From positions 87,173,333 through 87,237,332 of the forward strand of contig OV884013.1 in NCBI GenBank assembly GCA_930367205.1: 64,000 nucleotides of DNA. The letters are read 5' to 3'. The stretch is from Acanthosoma haemorrhoidale. Taxonomy: Eukaryota > Arthropoda > Insecta > Hemiptera > Acanthosomatidae. Of the stretch, positions 33,783 through 45,462 are shown piece by piece; positions within the stretch are counted from its first letter, which is position 1, and the number at the start of each line of letters is the position of its first letter. Both the position numbers and the translations under genes were made by a program. The notes beneath the pieces were generated by a model that saw only the letters and a program-made list of their open reading frames with translations, did no database searches and was not told the DNA's origin.

Positions 33783-33846
33783 GAAGCTGCATGATTATAA
33801 CATGGTTTATAATATTTATTCCACACATATCACCATCATCTCATGA

Positions 33847-35450
33847 AAATTGACTACTCATAAAAAAAAAAAATGAAAATTTCTTGCGAAAGGGCAGCAA
33901 AGAACTCATTATTACAATTTAATAAACCAGTTCTTAGTAAGGCTGAATTAAATATATTTAAATTATTATAGTATACTTCACGCTAACAGAAATTATTTCT
34001 TGAGGTAGCGTTTCTTGTGTAATCATAAAACAATAATGCTGTTCATAATGATGAAATAGGTAAAATACGTAAAATGGATGGTACGCAGTTACTTATTTAT
34101 TCAAATTTTAAAAAAGACGTAATAAACTGCAATCTTTATGAATTCGCCACAACACGAAACAATCTACTTATTGCTATTTTATAATCCTCAACAATTGTTC
34201 TACTTTGTACGATAATGAAAAAAGCCATTACTGCTAACGTTGTCAACCACGAGAAGGACAAAAAAAACACGGCTGAGATATAGTTGTGAACACGATGTTA
34301 GTGGTTTTTTTAGTTAATTTTTTTCAATTATAGTTCAAAATAAAAAAAATTCAACCTAAAATTACAACGTAGAGCAGCGTTCGGGTGAGAAGCAGTTAAA
34401 TTTATTATTGTCATAACTGAGCAGCCCCAATTTTATGCATTTAATCGTGGCCGTTCCTTGAGAGTGCCGTAATATTCTTGGAGAGAACGCTTGTGTTTTC
34501 TACGATATTGCCCTTTTTTCCATGCCTTTTGGCGTAGTCATAGGATTACTGTAGTTAAGAGTTTGCGTAGCCCTTCCCGTCCTAGCAGCTTCCTGTCAAA
34601 TGAACTTTTATGGAAAATAACATAATGTTTTCATTGATAATAATATTGTCCATGACTGTTAGCTCTTTTGTATTAAAGAACACGATTGATCAGGCTTTTG
34701 AGTTTAAAATCTATAAATGTTATATTTCTCGTTTCTAAAATCACTACCGTTCTCTCTTATTATTTTCCATCACCTCAGAGGGTTAGGTATTAAAACCCTC
34801 ACACTAATGGTAAAGACCTTGAGGTACGTTATCAAGTTCAATTTAACGAGACCTATTACCGTTAACTCTTGTAGTCATCACCTTTTTTTTACTTTTTTTT
34901 TTATGAATTATATAATATTTTCACGATCCCCAATTCATGAAGACTGTATACTATTCACGGAGTGCATATGTTTGCGATGTTCCAACACAGCCTTCTACTT
35001 TTAATGGCCTCCATCAGTGTGCGTGCACATCTTACAGTTAGCAAAATAAATTAAGTACATTCTGGCTAATTTTATTTGATTGAGGGAACTGAATTACCAC
35101 CAGATTAAAAAAAAGTTATGAAACCATATAGAATCATGTATTTGTAGCTGTATTGTTCCACTGGGAGGACGATTTTAGAAAAAAGTTATGGATATCAATT
35201 GGCCGTGCTGGAATTCTTATTATTAACCGATGTGAAGTCTAGTTTGGTTCCCAATGTTATACAAGTAAATTGAAATTTACTGCTTGTGAAATATTTTTTC
35301 ACAAGGGAGATAACATTGAGTTTTGTGTTATTTTTGTTTGAAAAATAAATCGCAAACGCCCTAGTGCGTTGGTAATCAGTTTCGCAAAAAAATGTACTTA
35401 TTTTTTTTTGGTATGAACCTTATGTTTTTTTTATTCCTTCCATATAGATA
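33847..35450. other. Intergenic spacer between the two gene copies
   Basis: No gene was recognised. A hairpin TTGTGAAA, loop, TTTCACAA lies at about 35283-35303. The frame at 34717-35004 has low-complexity hydrophobic text and is not accepted as coding. Confidence 0.5.
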
Positions 35451-35454
35451 TCCA

Positions 35455-35671
35455 TTGAATCTGCTTAAGCTTATTACGACTCCTTTCTTCTTGAAATCAA
35501 TTAAGTTTTCAATTTATTTTGATAAGTTCTTGTCAGGTATGTTGAATCACTTTAATAAACGTAAGGAGCAATCAATATTTAATTCAGCATTAAATAACGA
35601 GTTCACAAAGACGATTTTCAAACTTAAAACAGCGACAGAAAGCCTGACGTCGGATCATAAAGTTAAAAATA
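35455..35671. repeat. Diverged left flank of the duplication, copy 2 (empty LINE site)
   Basis: It aligns with 31061-31274 and then runs straight into the gene-proximal unit at about 35672 with no LINE. It therefore preserves the empty target (TAAAGTTAAAAATAATAATA) of the A5 insertion in copy 1. A 111-codon frame covers it, but the frame is not kept in copy 1. Confidence 0.75.
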
Positions 35672-36166
35672 ATAATATTCAGGCCTGGTCACAGATGCCC
35701 TCAAGGCAAGTCAATATACTTCAATAGTGTTTAGTGTATGTGAATATTATCATAAACGGTAATTTGCCGTTGTGATGAGGGATGTTCAGTCACTTGTTAC
35801 CGTCCACTAACCACTGATTATTTTATATAATCCTCCTATCTCCGCAAAGTAATCATAAGTCCTATCCAGCCTTGAGGCAGAACACACGTCGTTTAGTTTA
35901 TAGCTAGCAGTGAAATTATTAGATACCAGTTATTAGTGGAATCAATCCAATTAGAAAGCATTACAATTAAGTATCTATATTTTTATCGGATGAGGAAGTT
36001 GATAATTAAATTTCACGAAGCTCTTGGCCTTTCCGCTCGCATTCTAAAACATTATTAATATTGAGGCACTTTCGTAAGATACTCAACAGAAGATCAATTT
36101 CAATTTTTTAATGAAGAGACACCTGCGACAAACTGATAAGGAACGCTTAAAGTGCATACATTTCCC

Positions 36167-36174
36167 TATAAATA
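36167..36174 (+). promoter_or_regulatory. TATA box of gene copy 2
   Basis: TATAAATA lies 45 bases before the ATG at 36212, identical in position and context to copy 1. Confidence 0.75.
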
Positions 36175-36211
36175 TTCAAGACCTTCTACCGTGATCATTC
36201 CTCATCCCAAC

Positions 36212-36996
36212 ATGTTCAAGTTAAGTTGCATTTTCTTGCTACAGGCGCTCCTGGCCGCCAACGCTGAGGTGATCAATGTAAACAAAAACATTGACGAAGG
36301 ACTCGCATACACGAACAATTATCTACGAGAAAAAGGTGCAACCTCTGGAGCATTCCCTGAATTGGAATTAAGCCCGAACGTGAGCATAAGTATTTTTCAA
36401 ATTTTCATTCTTTTGTTCATGTCATGGAATACATACCTTAAGGTTACCTAAGGTTTCCAATAGCTTTAGTTACCTTTACCAATAGGATAATAATACTTTT
36501 TTATCTCTTCCAGGTATCATATTCAGATGCCACCATGATCGGTATTGATTCGTTGGTGAGAACCGGAGATTGCTGGATGGATTCACTAGATAGTAATGAA
36601 ATAAAACTAACGAGTCATTACGGGTTCGAACTTTTCACTATAGTTTTCCCTCACCTGACCCTCTATGGAGAGAAAATGTCTGGGCTTCTCAGAATTCGCA
36701 ACAATTCCATCTACATATCGTATACCACCCTCTACCAGAACGACAAATGCACGATTACTTTGGACGAGCACAAATTCGAACGGCTACAAGACATAGAGTT
36801 CCAATCTTCTGTAGCTAAGTACGACGGCAAGAACCTCGAAAACTTTTTTCAAGCGCATGTTATTCCAGCATTCAATGGAATGCTGTTAGGTCTGAAGCCG
36901 AAGATCGAAGCAGGTCTCCAGGCTTTGTGCGACAGACGACCCCATCACCATTCTACTATTGAGGCTTTATTGTCACAATTTATTAGTCTAAATTGA
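36212..36996 (+). CDS. Secreted Group 7 allergen-like protein, copy 2, two exons
   Basis: Exon 1 is 36212-36379, exon 2 is 36514-36996, and the intron is 134 bp and identical to that of copy 1. The 216-residue product differs from copy 1 at three residues: N149D, D182G and T199P. D182G falls in the amphipathic helix near the C-terminus. The signal peptide, the three cysteines and both glycosylation sites are kept. Four of the seven exon 2 differences are silent. No stop or frameshift is present, so both copies look functional. The promoter is present in both, so similar expression is expected. The family assignment carries the same caution as for copy 1. Confidence 0.7.
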
Positions 36997-37069
36997 AAAG
37001 ATGATTTTTTTTAAGTCGTCTCTTTAATGTAATGACGATCCAAGGGTAGATAATTTGATATAGTCTTTG

Positions 37070-37075
37070 AATAAA
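37070..37075 (+). terminator. Poly(A) signal of gene copy 2
   Basis: AATAAA stands 74 bases after the stop codon, the equivalent of 33777-33782. Confidence 0.75.
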
Positions 37076-37141
37076 ATAAGCTGCATGATTATAACATGGT
37101 TTATAATATTTATTCCACAAATATCACCATTATCTCATGAA

Positions 37142-39655
37142 GTAGCTTTACTGGTGTTACGCACAATGTACGCTCCTTAGGCGTTATTGTCACTGTTTTT
37201 TAGTTTAGATATATTTAAATATTTTAAACCATAAAATATTTTTATTTAAAGACTCATAAAAAAGTATATAAAGTAAGTGTATATAGCTGTTTAGAAAATG
37301 ATGATGAAATACAAAAAAAAACTCAGTAAGACATAAGGGATATGAACCTAATACTTCTTAATTACCTACCGTTCAAACACCCTTACCAACTCTAGCCTAA
37401 TCGTTGGCCATCTATTCTTTAAGAGGCGCTCGTCATCAATCTGAAAACAATCTTTAAAGGTTCTCAAAAGATAATATTTAGAAAGATGGGCCACTTAGCT
37501 ATTAGTTGAATGACTTCAAAATCACAAATTGAAGGTGCAACTTTGATAAGGTCTATTTCACCGTAAACCCGGCCTAGCCAACCTGCCATAGTTCTTAATC
37601 TAAAAATCTAACACTGGTGAAAAGATAGGCTTAACAAATGGACACCTTGGAAAAATAGATGAAGTCTGCAACGTCCAGCCCTTCAGATAAAAAAAAAGTA
37701 ATGATGATGCCTATAAATAATATGAATGGCCATAATATTTCTGAAAGGATAGCCTAATAGGAGAAGGTAGCCGGGGATTGAGACAACTAAAGGCAGATAC
37801 ATATCTAACTGATGATAAATCCTAATAACGACCTCTGAAGGGGATGAAAATATTAAAAGGTCTTCCCGTGCTTTCCTTCCCGCCCGAGTTATGGAGGGCG
37901 CAGTAGATTTATGCCCGCCTCCCGCCGATTTGTCTTGTCCCACAGCCTCCAAGATTAATATCTTGCCCCCTCCCCTTGTAAGAGGTTATCTCCTTCCTCG
38001 GCTCGCATTACTCCCTCCTTCCGCACGCACTCTCTCACAAAGCGGTGATTTATCTTGGACTTCCACTCTTAAAAGTTTGTTCTCTGGTGGCAACTGTCTC
38101 CAGCAGTCTTAATGGTCTCAAGCCACTTATGAGTATTTCATAGTTGCTTCAGCAGTTCTGCAAGTTTGGCGTTCAGTAGTCTCGAACAATTACGCCTTTG
38201 TAAACAGTTTATTATCATGCAATAGAGAACTGTTGTGTTATTACAATGATGTTACTGTAGTTTACATATTAACAAAGGTGGCTGGAGGGAAGGAAACAAT
38301 TTGTTAATAAATTTACATTTTAAGTATTCGCCTAACAGTAATTGCATCTCTCTAGAGCTTCATCGGTTTCAATATTACGCCGCTGTTCAAGGTTCACCAG
38401 AATGAACAGCTCCTATTAAAAAGAAAAAACGCAATTCGTATTTCCCTCTGCAGTCAAAAGACGCAAGCAGACAGAATGAGAATGCAATTTTCGTGTATTT
38501 TACAAGAGATCAAAAGATTAATTTTAAAAATATAGAAATTAAAAGGAGTGATTGGAACTAAAATTACAAATCTCCAAAACCTGGTCAGTTTTGATAGAAC
38601 AGGAAAAAACATGTTGTGCCCATGTTGTTGCTGACGATGAATCACTAACAACAGTGTCATTTTATAAGCTTATTAGATGTGTGGAAATGTGTACCATCTC
38701 TTAACTGTTGGACGCTGAAGACCTGAGAATGTGAGGAAGAAAAGTGATTTCCAGATGTCCAAAATATGGATAAGCCAGAAGTCATTTACTACTTTCCAGA
38801 TATAATTATGCACCCGTTACAGATAAAAACCTGCATCAGCAACTTTATAATAGTTTATAATTTTTTAGCAAAATTATCGCAAAAGCATCGGGTAGAGATT
38901 TTCACAAGAAAAATCGTCATAAATCGGCGGTTCAAGAAATGAGAGCTCTTTGTTCAGACTGGCCACATAGCAGATTGGATTTTGGAATAAAGATGGAAAG
39001 ATGTATTGTGTCCAGTTTAAGTAAAGCTTATATGATTCGAAAATATTAATTATAGAGTTTCTAGGATAAGTATATGTTGAAAAAATTATATAATCATCGT
39101 ATTACAGAAAATATTAGTAGATCCACTTCAGTTTACTTTTTGGATTTCTCATGTTTGCATTTACTTAGCATAGATTGGTTCCGTGAACGATCTATAGTTC
39201 CTAAAGTTTATTTTAATAAACAAAAGTTTAGAGATAGAATAATTACCCAAATGCTCGCCGAGAGATTGTATAAATATATTATTAGCATCTTTTTTTTCTA
39301 TTATTACATATTTTTTTGTAGTAAAAAGTTTATTTTTATTACTGAGTTAATTTTAACTGCTTATATTTTGTCCCTTCTGTTTTATTAATGAATTTATATT
39401 TATGGTTTGTACCGTAACCAACTGGCAATTGTTATTTGCCTTTTTATATCGCTAATGCATCGGAATATATTTAGTAGCTTACTGTTTATAATGATATACT
39501 AATTGCACCTTATGGAATGTAACAAAGCATAAGGGTTACAGTTGGTTAAACAGTAACCTGTTCATTAGTTGACTGTCTTGGTAGGGTTGTGTTCCTTCTC
39601 TCGTTTCCATTAGGAGAGCCTGGGACCCGTTACCCTTTAATTGTTAACTTAGTTA
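37142..39655. other. Intergenic; one tRNA-like patch and one GC-richer patch
   Basis: A tRNA-like box-B region lies on the minus strand at about 37330-37410 (GGTTCATATCC). The segment 37860-38110 is GC-rich against its flanks. No coding gene was recognised; the 104-codon frame at 39074 is low-complexity. Confidence 0.4.
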
Positions 39656-40250
39656 TCACCCTTTAATTGTTAACCGTTGGTGGTTTAACTTAGTCCATTT
39701 TATACTGGGATGTAATGCTATGTCGGGATTTTTTTTTTTAATACAGATATGATCATGATGAAATTCCCGAGGGCTCAAATCAGAACTTCCCCAAGGTTTA
39801 ATAAACTCGGGGACGTTCTCCTCCAGCCACTTCTGAGTTAATCGAGCTTTGTGTGCAGGGGTTGAATCTTGAATCAGCAAAGAGGATGGTATCCGGGGCT
39901 TCAATACGTGCTCCAGAATATCTTCCTGGCAGTTCCTGGCTAGAGTTTTGACGCCATGTTCGGTAAAAAGCTGTTTTGTGGTAGTATCGAAGTGTACCCC
40001 CCCCCCCACCAAACCATCACTGAGCTCGGATGTTGCCCTCGTTCCACCCATCCAATCTCTTGGGATCCCATGGCTGACAATCATCGAGGTACTTACTTAG
40101 CAATGCCTTTGATCCCTCTTCTCTAATCTTCTTAAGTGAAGCAGTGAGCTTTTGTCCTGTCATTTTCCGATGGGCGCTCATTTGAAAGTCATTTTTGACG
40201 ATTCCGGGACATTTACCTTGGCGAATTACCCATCTTTCATATTAGTGTCA
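39656..40250 (-). pseudogene. Tc1/mariner-like transposase relic
   Basis: The minus-strand frame (40084-39656) contains SHGIPRDWMG, FTEHGVKTLARNCQEDILEH (usual form: GVKLN...Y...IL...L) and IQDSTPAHKARLTQKWLEEN with the second catalytic Asp of the DDE/D triad. A degraded SSDLSPREF follows where the third acidic residue (SPDLNPLDY in relatives) should be. Upstream on the minus strand (to about 40250) RKMTGQKLTASLKKIREEGS may be the DNA-binding part. A run of 11 Cs at 39997-40007 lies inside the frame. No terminal inverted repeats were found. Confidence 0.75.
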
Positions 40251-42467
40251 ATATATTGCTATAATGATTTGAACATCCATGACCCAAGTGACCTACCTGC
40301 AGAAAAAATGTAATGACGATATTTAACATGATATTAAAAATGAAATGTGGGCTACTTTAAGCCTCTGTTCAGCAATAAAAATTATTGTAGTGACAAAGAA
40401 ATATCTGGAGTATTTATGAAAAATTTTGCCGTAAATATATATATTTTTGGATGTTTTGTTCCCAAAATAAGTTTTGAGACAGTCCTTAAACTGATATTCT
40501 TAAAATGATTTGATATAAGCCCTTTCGTTACCTCCCACGACTAACCACCTATTGGTAAATATGATTCGTACCCCATTGCTGGCCAACAGACATTATCTTT
40601 TCTGATGATCCTAATGATTGACGTTATCGAAGTAGTTGATGTCAATTGTTAAGGAGTACCTGAGATCAACAATCATTGCCGTTACCAATATACGCTACCC
40701 CTGATATAATCAACTAATTATTTAATAATATGTTAATTGAAATAATAATTTAAATGCCGCAATATAAAGAAAAACTGGTCAAAATTGTTTATCTTTGATT
40801 TAAACATTCTCCTATCTAGCTAATATCTAGCTAAAAACGACTGCAAAATATTCCCCACCACAATGATTCCTATTTATTTCCTAAGTCCTTCAGAAACACA
40901 AAAGGACCAAATAGAGGAGAGCGTGGAAAAATTTTCGTATTCTCGGAGCAGACAACCAAATCACCTTAATACATCTTTGACTTTTAGCCTGATGATAGAA
41001 TGATCTATCAACAAGATACTAAGTCACAAAAACCAGACAAGTGGCTATCAACAACTAGTTTATATAGAGAGGACTCTATAATTAAATGATGAATGACTTT
41101 AGAAAACTGTGAATTATATAACCTTCATAAATGAATTCTTAAAATATGAGAATAGGCCTTGGTCTGATCACAAAGAAAACCAACATCATTGACAAATTAA
41201 AATAAAATAACTTGAACAGCCTTAGCTTATGTGGAATCGCTTCTTTTTTTTCTTTACTCATGTCAGTTGTCTTTTTCTTCTCAAATATTCACACCGCCCG
41301 ACACTATGACGAAACCAACAAATCTTGGACATAGGTACCAAAATTTGTTTTTCAATTATAATTCAACTTTGGTGATAAACTGTCTTAGGTTTCCTTCACT
41401 GATATTGCGGTATGTTTGCTATCATCACTTGGATCATCTTGGATTTTTAATGTAATTATTAGTAGTACAACTTTTTATCATACCGGTTTTTAAGAAGTTT
41501 TCATATTTCATTCCTTAAAAAAATAGTTTAATTGAGGAGAAACTTGTAACTATGTCCTTTTTAAATAATTTATGTACTTTTTCAAAATAGAAAATTGTCC
41601 AAAAAACTAATTATGTCTCTTTAATTTATAACCGTATTTCTTTCTAATTGAGAACTCCGACCTTTCACTGAGATTTTTTAAAACTATCTTTAATTTAACC
41701 AGTTTTTAAGGGATCACCTAGATGTCAACCCAGTTTTGGAAGAAACCCAGTTTTTTCCTTAAATAAATGCAAAGTAACCATCAACTCTTAATTTATAATA
41801 TTAATAATATAAAGATTTCAATGACTGCGACTTGGCTTTGGTAAAATGAGACACTTCCTTGGATTTGAATTGTTCAGTACTTAACGCTAAAATGTTCTAA
41901 CGTGAAAAATTGGACTGCCAATACCACATAGAATTTATCTATTGCGTTAAGAGAATACTAGGCGTCTTTTATTTCATAACTGTCCACCAGTCAAACCAAT
42001 CATCAATCAAATCAATAATAAAATAAAGCATCCAATTTATATAAAACCAACAGGAGAATACAATAATGGCTGTTTAAGGAAGCTATGCAGAAGTGAACAA
42101 GGGGTACCGGGAGACGATCGTTATTTAATCATAACAAAGAGAGAGGGGCAAGACCGGCAAGTTTTTATGCGGTTAAAACGAAGGCCCGTAAAACCAACCC
42201 TAATAAAATATACTAAATCCTAGGAGGTGGGATTGGGTAGATAAGATTGTTTACTCTGTCGCCAATAAATATTCATTAATGCAAACCAATTAGTTAGAAT
42301 GGGGCTGACCTAGGGGAGGATGCCATGGTTATTTATTGTTCATCTACGGTGGTTTGCCTTTATTAGGTTTATTTTTTTTTTAAAGGCCTTTAGAAAATTC
42401 TAGCAAAGGAACTAAGGATCATAGTCAGAATGTAATTGGAACTGAAGCTGGTATTATTTCAATCTTA
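40251..42467. other. Intergenic, nothing recognised
   Basis: AT-rich throughout, with only short chance frames. Confidence 0.5.
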
Positions 42468-42477
42468 TTGTAAGTTT
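42468..42477. repeat. Target-site duplication of LINE C2, left copy
   Basis: TTGTAAGTTT, repeated at 43130-43139. Confidence 0.8.
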
Positions 42478-43129
42478 TTTTTTTTTTTTCCCATAGCTCT
42501 CAAACTTAGAAAAAATAGGATGTGGGAAAAATAAAAGGAAAATTATTTTGGATTGATGGGTGCATTTTACTGAGGAGAGCCCTATTTGAAGGATGTACGA
42601 GAAGGATATGAGGTGTGGGATGCCTAAAGGAGGCGGGTGGGTTCGGGAATGTAGTGAGAGTCTACCTATGGTGGAGCCTAGGGGTACTAGGCATTGGCTT
42701 GTAGTCGGCCAGGTCATACCTGGCCCCGCCTCAGAAGGGGGCTGCACTGTGTCGGGCTATCGGCCGGGAGATCGATCCACCCTGAGCAGGTAGAAGGGGT
42801 CATGGTGCTTCGGTTGAGTCGGCCGGGAGATCGACCTCGATCTCTTGGCTGGGTGTCGATCGTTCAGTCCCCGTCAGGGTTCTATGAGGTCTATCTGTCT
42901 CCAGGCTTCGGCGGTCCAGCAGTGCTTCCATCGGACGGGCATTGGTGGTGGTTGAAGGTCGGAGAATAGTGGGTTGTGGCTGTGTCGGAGTGAATCAAGT
43001 GCCTTCTCTTGATGAAATCTTGAATGGTGAGCACTTCTAATTTTTCGTGGATCTCGTCTGCCTTCATTCGAACGGGGTATGTTTGAGGGAGATGCGGAGA
43101 ACTCTGTTCTGAAATTGCTGGAGCGATTG
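42478..43129 (-). mobile_element. LINE family C copy C2, 5'-truncated with poly(A) tail
   Basis: A T run at 42478-42490 is the poly(A) tail. The rest matches the 3' UTR and RT C-terminus of C1 (9077-9700). It ends at 43129 and is bracketed by TTGTAAGTTT. The coding part on the minus strand corresponds to C1 residues around IQDFIKRRHIKF and is broken by small deletions. Confidence 0.9.
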
Positions 43130-43139
43130 TTGTAAGTTT
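43130..43139. repeat. Target-site duplication of LINE C2, right copy
   Basis: TTGTAAGTTT, a perfect copy of 42468-42477. Confidence 0.8.
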
Positions 43140-44592
43140 GTTTTTATTTCATTTTACTCTTATGTACTGTACTGTCTTTGAGAAGGGTCTTTGATATCGT
43201 AACTAGAACTCCCTCCTTCCATTCATGAATGCAAGAACAAATTCATTGATAGTTATGGACTTTGAACCTAAAACCTTGATATCATTGCGCAGTAACGTTA
43301 ATAACGCACTATACCATACCGGGACCCTTATTTTTAGCTTATCTAGTTACACCTTTCGATATTCCCGTAGATTGCAGGAAAGGTGGACGTTTTAACTTTA
43401 TCTAATATTATGAAAGCAATCCATTTCGGGATAAAGGGAGAACCTTTATACAATATTAATAACTTTATTTATTTTTTGTAGAAATAAGCAACGCAAAATA
43501 TTCCACAGTTTACGAAAGTCTTAAATTTTCCCATAGCAATCATTATTAGATTCAGAAAATTAACAATACATTAAAGTCTTTTTGACCTCTTATATTACAT
43601 AAAAAATTTTAAAAGCAACTAAGCTTCGTGAAATCTTGTTCTGTGAGGTTCATTATCAGTTGGTATAGTGATCTTTAAAGCTTCAGGTCCCAAAAACCTG
43701 CCGTAGTTGCTGGAAAGCTGGAAACCACCAGAGAACAAGCTCCAAATCCTCCAGTTCTCCAAGGCCACAACAAAGGCAATTAACCGGCCTACCGGTAGAT
43801 GAAGTTCTCGGCATGACAACCTCAGCCAACAGAACATCTGAGCTGTTAGAAGGTTCTTCACCAAATTAATAAATCAAAGGTTCACTTTTTTTAAAGTGTG
43901 GATAAATATTACTAGAGGTAATTCCATAGGCTTGACTATTATTGGTCATAAAAGTGTTGAAATTTATACTTATTAAGCAAGGCTCTTATCTGTGACAGCC
44001 AATTCTGGCTGCTTGGCAGGACATCAAAGCTCATAAACCGTTTGTAGCATATGCTTGGGTATCGCCATCTAATCGTACGGTTTACTACTTGTTTCTAAAT
44101 TGTCTGCTTCTAATCGGATGAAGAAACGAGATGTTAATTTAGGAAACTTGAAAATGGCCTGGTAGTTTATTTATGTACACCTTTACATACTTCCATTTAA
44201 GGAAACAGAGGTTTCGTCGTTTTCGTCTAAAGCGTTTTGGAAAGTGACAAGAAATATGAGTTTATTCAACCACTTCAGCATAAATACATTTGACATTGCT
44301 TCTTCACTAATAGCCAATAGATTAGGGATCTTCTAAAACTACGAAATTCAATATCTAAATAGCAGTTGATAGCATGACACACCTCAATTTAGTTTGCGAT
44401 ATTATTCCTTACTGGCTAAACACCATCAATGGCTCTAATTTTCTAGAACGGATTGGCTGCTAGTTCTCTATTCAAACTGCTATTCATTATCTTTCATGGG
44501 AGTGAATGTGCTTCCAACCGTCCCTTGTCCACGAGCAAATCGTCACCCGTGTCTTAGCAGTTTGTCGCCTGGTGTGTTATAATTGACTCTAT
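43140..44592. other. Intergenic with one tRNA-like patch
   Basis: A minus-strand tRNA-like stretch (GGTATGGTATAGTGCG, then TTAGGTTCAAAGTCC) lies at about 43255-43325. Otherwise nothing was recognised. Confidence 0.4.
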
Positions 44593-45462
44593 AGGGTGTC
44601 CCAGAATTTACGTAAGATTTAAATTTTCCACCATTTGTGCATTAAAGTGCTGGCAATCCTGAAAAAAAACAATTTGACAGCTGACAGTTTAGGGTTAGTA
44701 AAAATGAACCGTTACACGATAGAACAACGTGTCTTTATTGTTCAACATTATCGCCGCAGTTCGAAAAATTCATACAAAATATGGTCGGAATGGTGTTTCA
44801 TTGACTTCATGAACTGTGAAGATATTAATTGAAAAATTAAGGGAGACTGGATCAGTTGGAGACACTAAACGCCCTGGTCGTCCAAAAACAAGCCGTTCAA
44901 ATGTCAATATCGAAGCAGTGCGTGAAAGTGTTGAAAATCCAGGAACATCGATTCGGCGTCGTAAACACAGTTCTTTGTGCCGAAATTGGATGATATTGAT
45001 GTGGCCAATATGTGGTTTCAACAAGATGGTACCACATGGCATACAGCCCATGAAACAATTCAAATACTGCATGAGACATTTCCAGGTCGTGTACTCTCTT
45101 GTTTTGGTGATCAGAATTGGCCCCCTAGAGCGTGTGATTTAACACCTTTAGATTTATTTTTATGGGGTTATTTGAAGTCAAAGGTGTATGTCAACAAGCC
45201 CACATCCCCCCTTGCATTAAAAGAGGAAATTCAACGCTGCATCAATGAAATTCAACCACATTTATGCCAAATGGTCATGGCAAATTTCGACAAAAGAGTG
45301 CGTATGTGCCAGCAAAGTCGTGGAGGCCATTTGCCCGATGTGTTATTCCATAAATAACCCTATCCTATTTACTTTATAATTCAATAAAAAAATTACAACA
45401 AAAATACTAAAAACTGTGTTTTCTATTTAAATCAAATCTTGCATTAATTCCGGGACACCCTT
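44593..45462 (+). mobile_element. IS630/Tc1/mariner element, internally deleted (about 870 bp)
   Basis: Terminal inverted repeats are visible: GGGTGTCCCAGAATTTACGT from 44594 and, on the other strand, GGGTGTCCCGGAATTAATGC from about 45460. The inner parts (AAGATTT) also agree. Between them is a broken transposase gene. The element is shorter than the usual 1.2-1.4 kb of its class. The ends are well preserved, so it could still be mobilised by an enzyme supplied elsewhere (inference). Confidence 0.9.
44704..45357 (+). pseudogene. Transposase relic of the mariner element (DD41D-type spacing)
   Basis: The ATG at 44704 opens MNRYTIEQRVFIVQHYRRSS, the DUF4817-like helix-turn-helix start of these transposases. 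A frame change near 44815 leads to EKLRETGSVGDTKRPGRPKT. The next part, including the first catalytic Asp, is lost in a deletion near 44985. From 44989 an open frame reads KLDDIDVANMWFQQDGTTWH to WPPRACDLTPLDLFLWGYLK and ends HLPDVLFHK at TAA 45355-45357. Between the Asp of QQDG and that of TPLD there are 41 residues, as in the DD41D (rosa) group. It cannot encode an active enzyme. Confidence 0.88.

Larger units (their letters stand above)
32384..33846 (+). repeat. Tandem duplicated unit, copy 1
   Basis: It contains the promoter, gene and poly(A) site of the first secreted-protein gene. It matches 35672-37141 at a spacing of 3284-3294 bp. A 10-bp insertion near 36032 in copy 2 causes the spacing change. 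Similarity stops shortly after 33846. Confidence 0.95.
35672..37141 (+). repeat. Tandem duplicated unit, copy 2
   Basis: It matches 32384-33846. Exon 1 and the intron are identical to copy 1. Exon 2 has seven differences, and the promoter flank has about twenty. Confidence 0.95.

Noticed and set aside
34717..35004. 95-codon hydrophobic frame as a membrane protein gene
   Set aside because: T-rich DNA gives Phe/Leu/Ile text by chance; no start context, conservation or splice support.
35392..35727. 111-codon frame in the flank of gene copy 2
   Set aside because: The homologous flank of copy 1 does not keep the frame, and the text is low-complexity.
39074..39388. 104-codon frame
   Set aside because: AT-rich low-complexity text ending in poly-Phe/Tyr/Ile; no motif.
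39997..40007. Run of 11 Cs as a functional site
   Set aside because: It lies inside a dead transposase frame and is best explained by slippage.
42593..42969. Plus-strand frames of 66 and 91 codons
   Set aside because: They are antisense to the 3' UTR and RT end of LINE C2.
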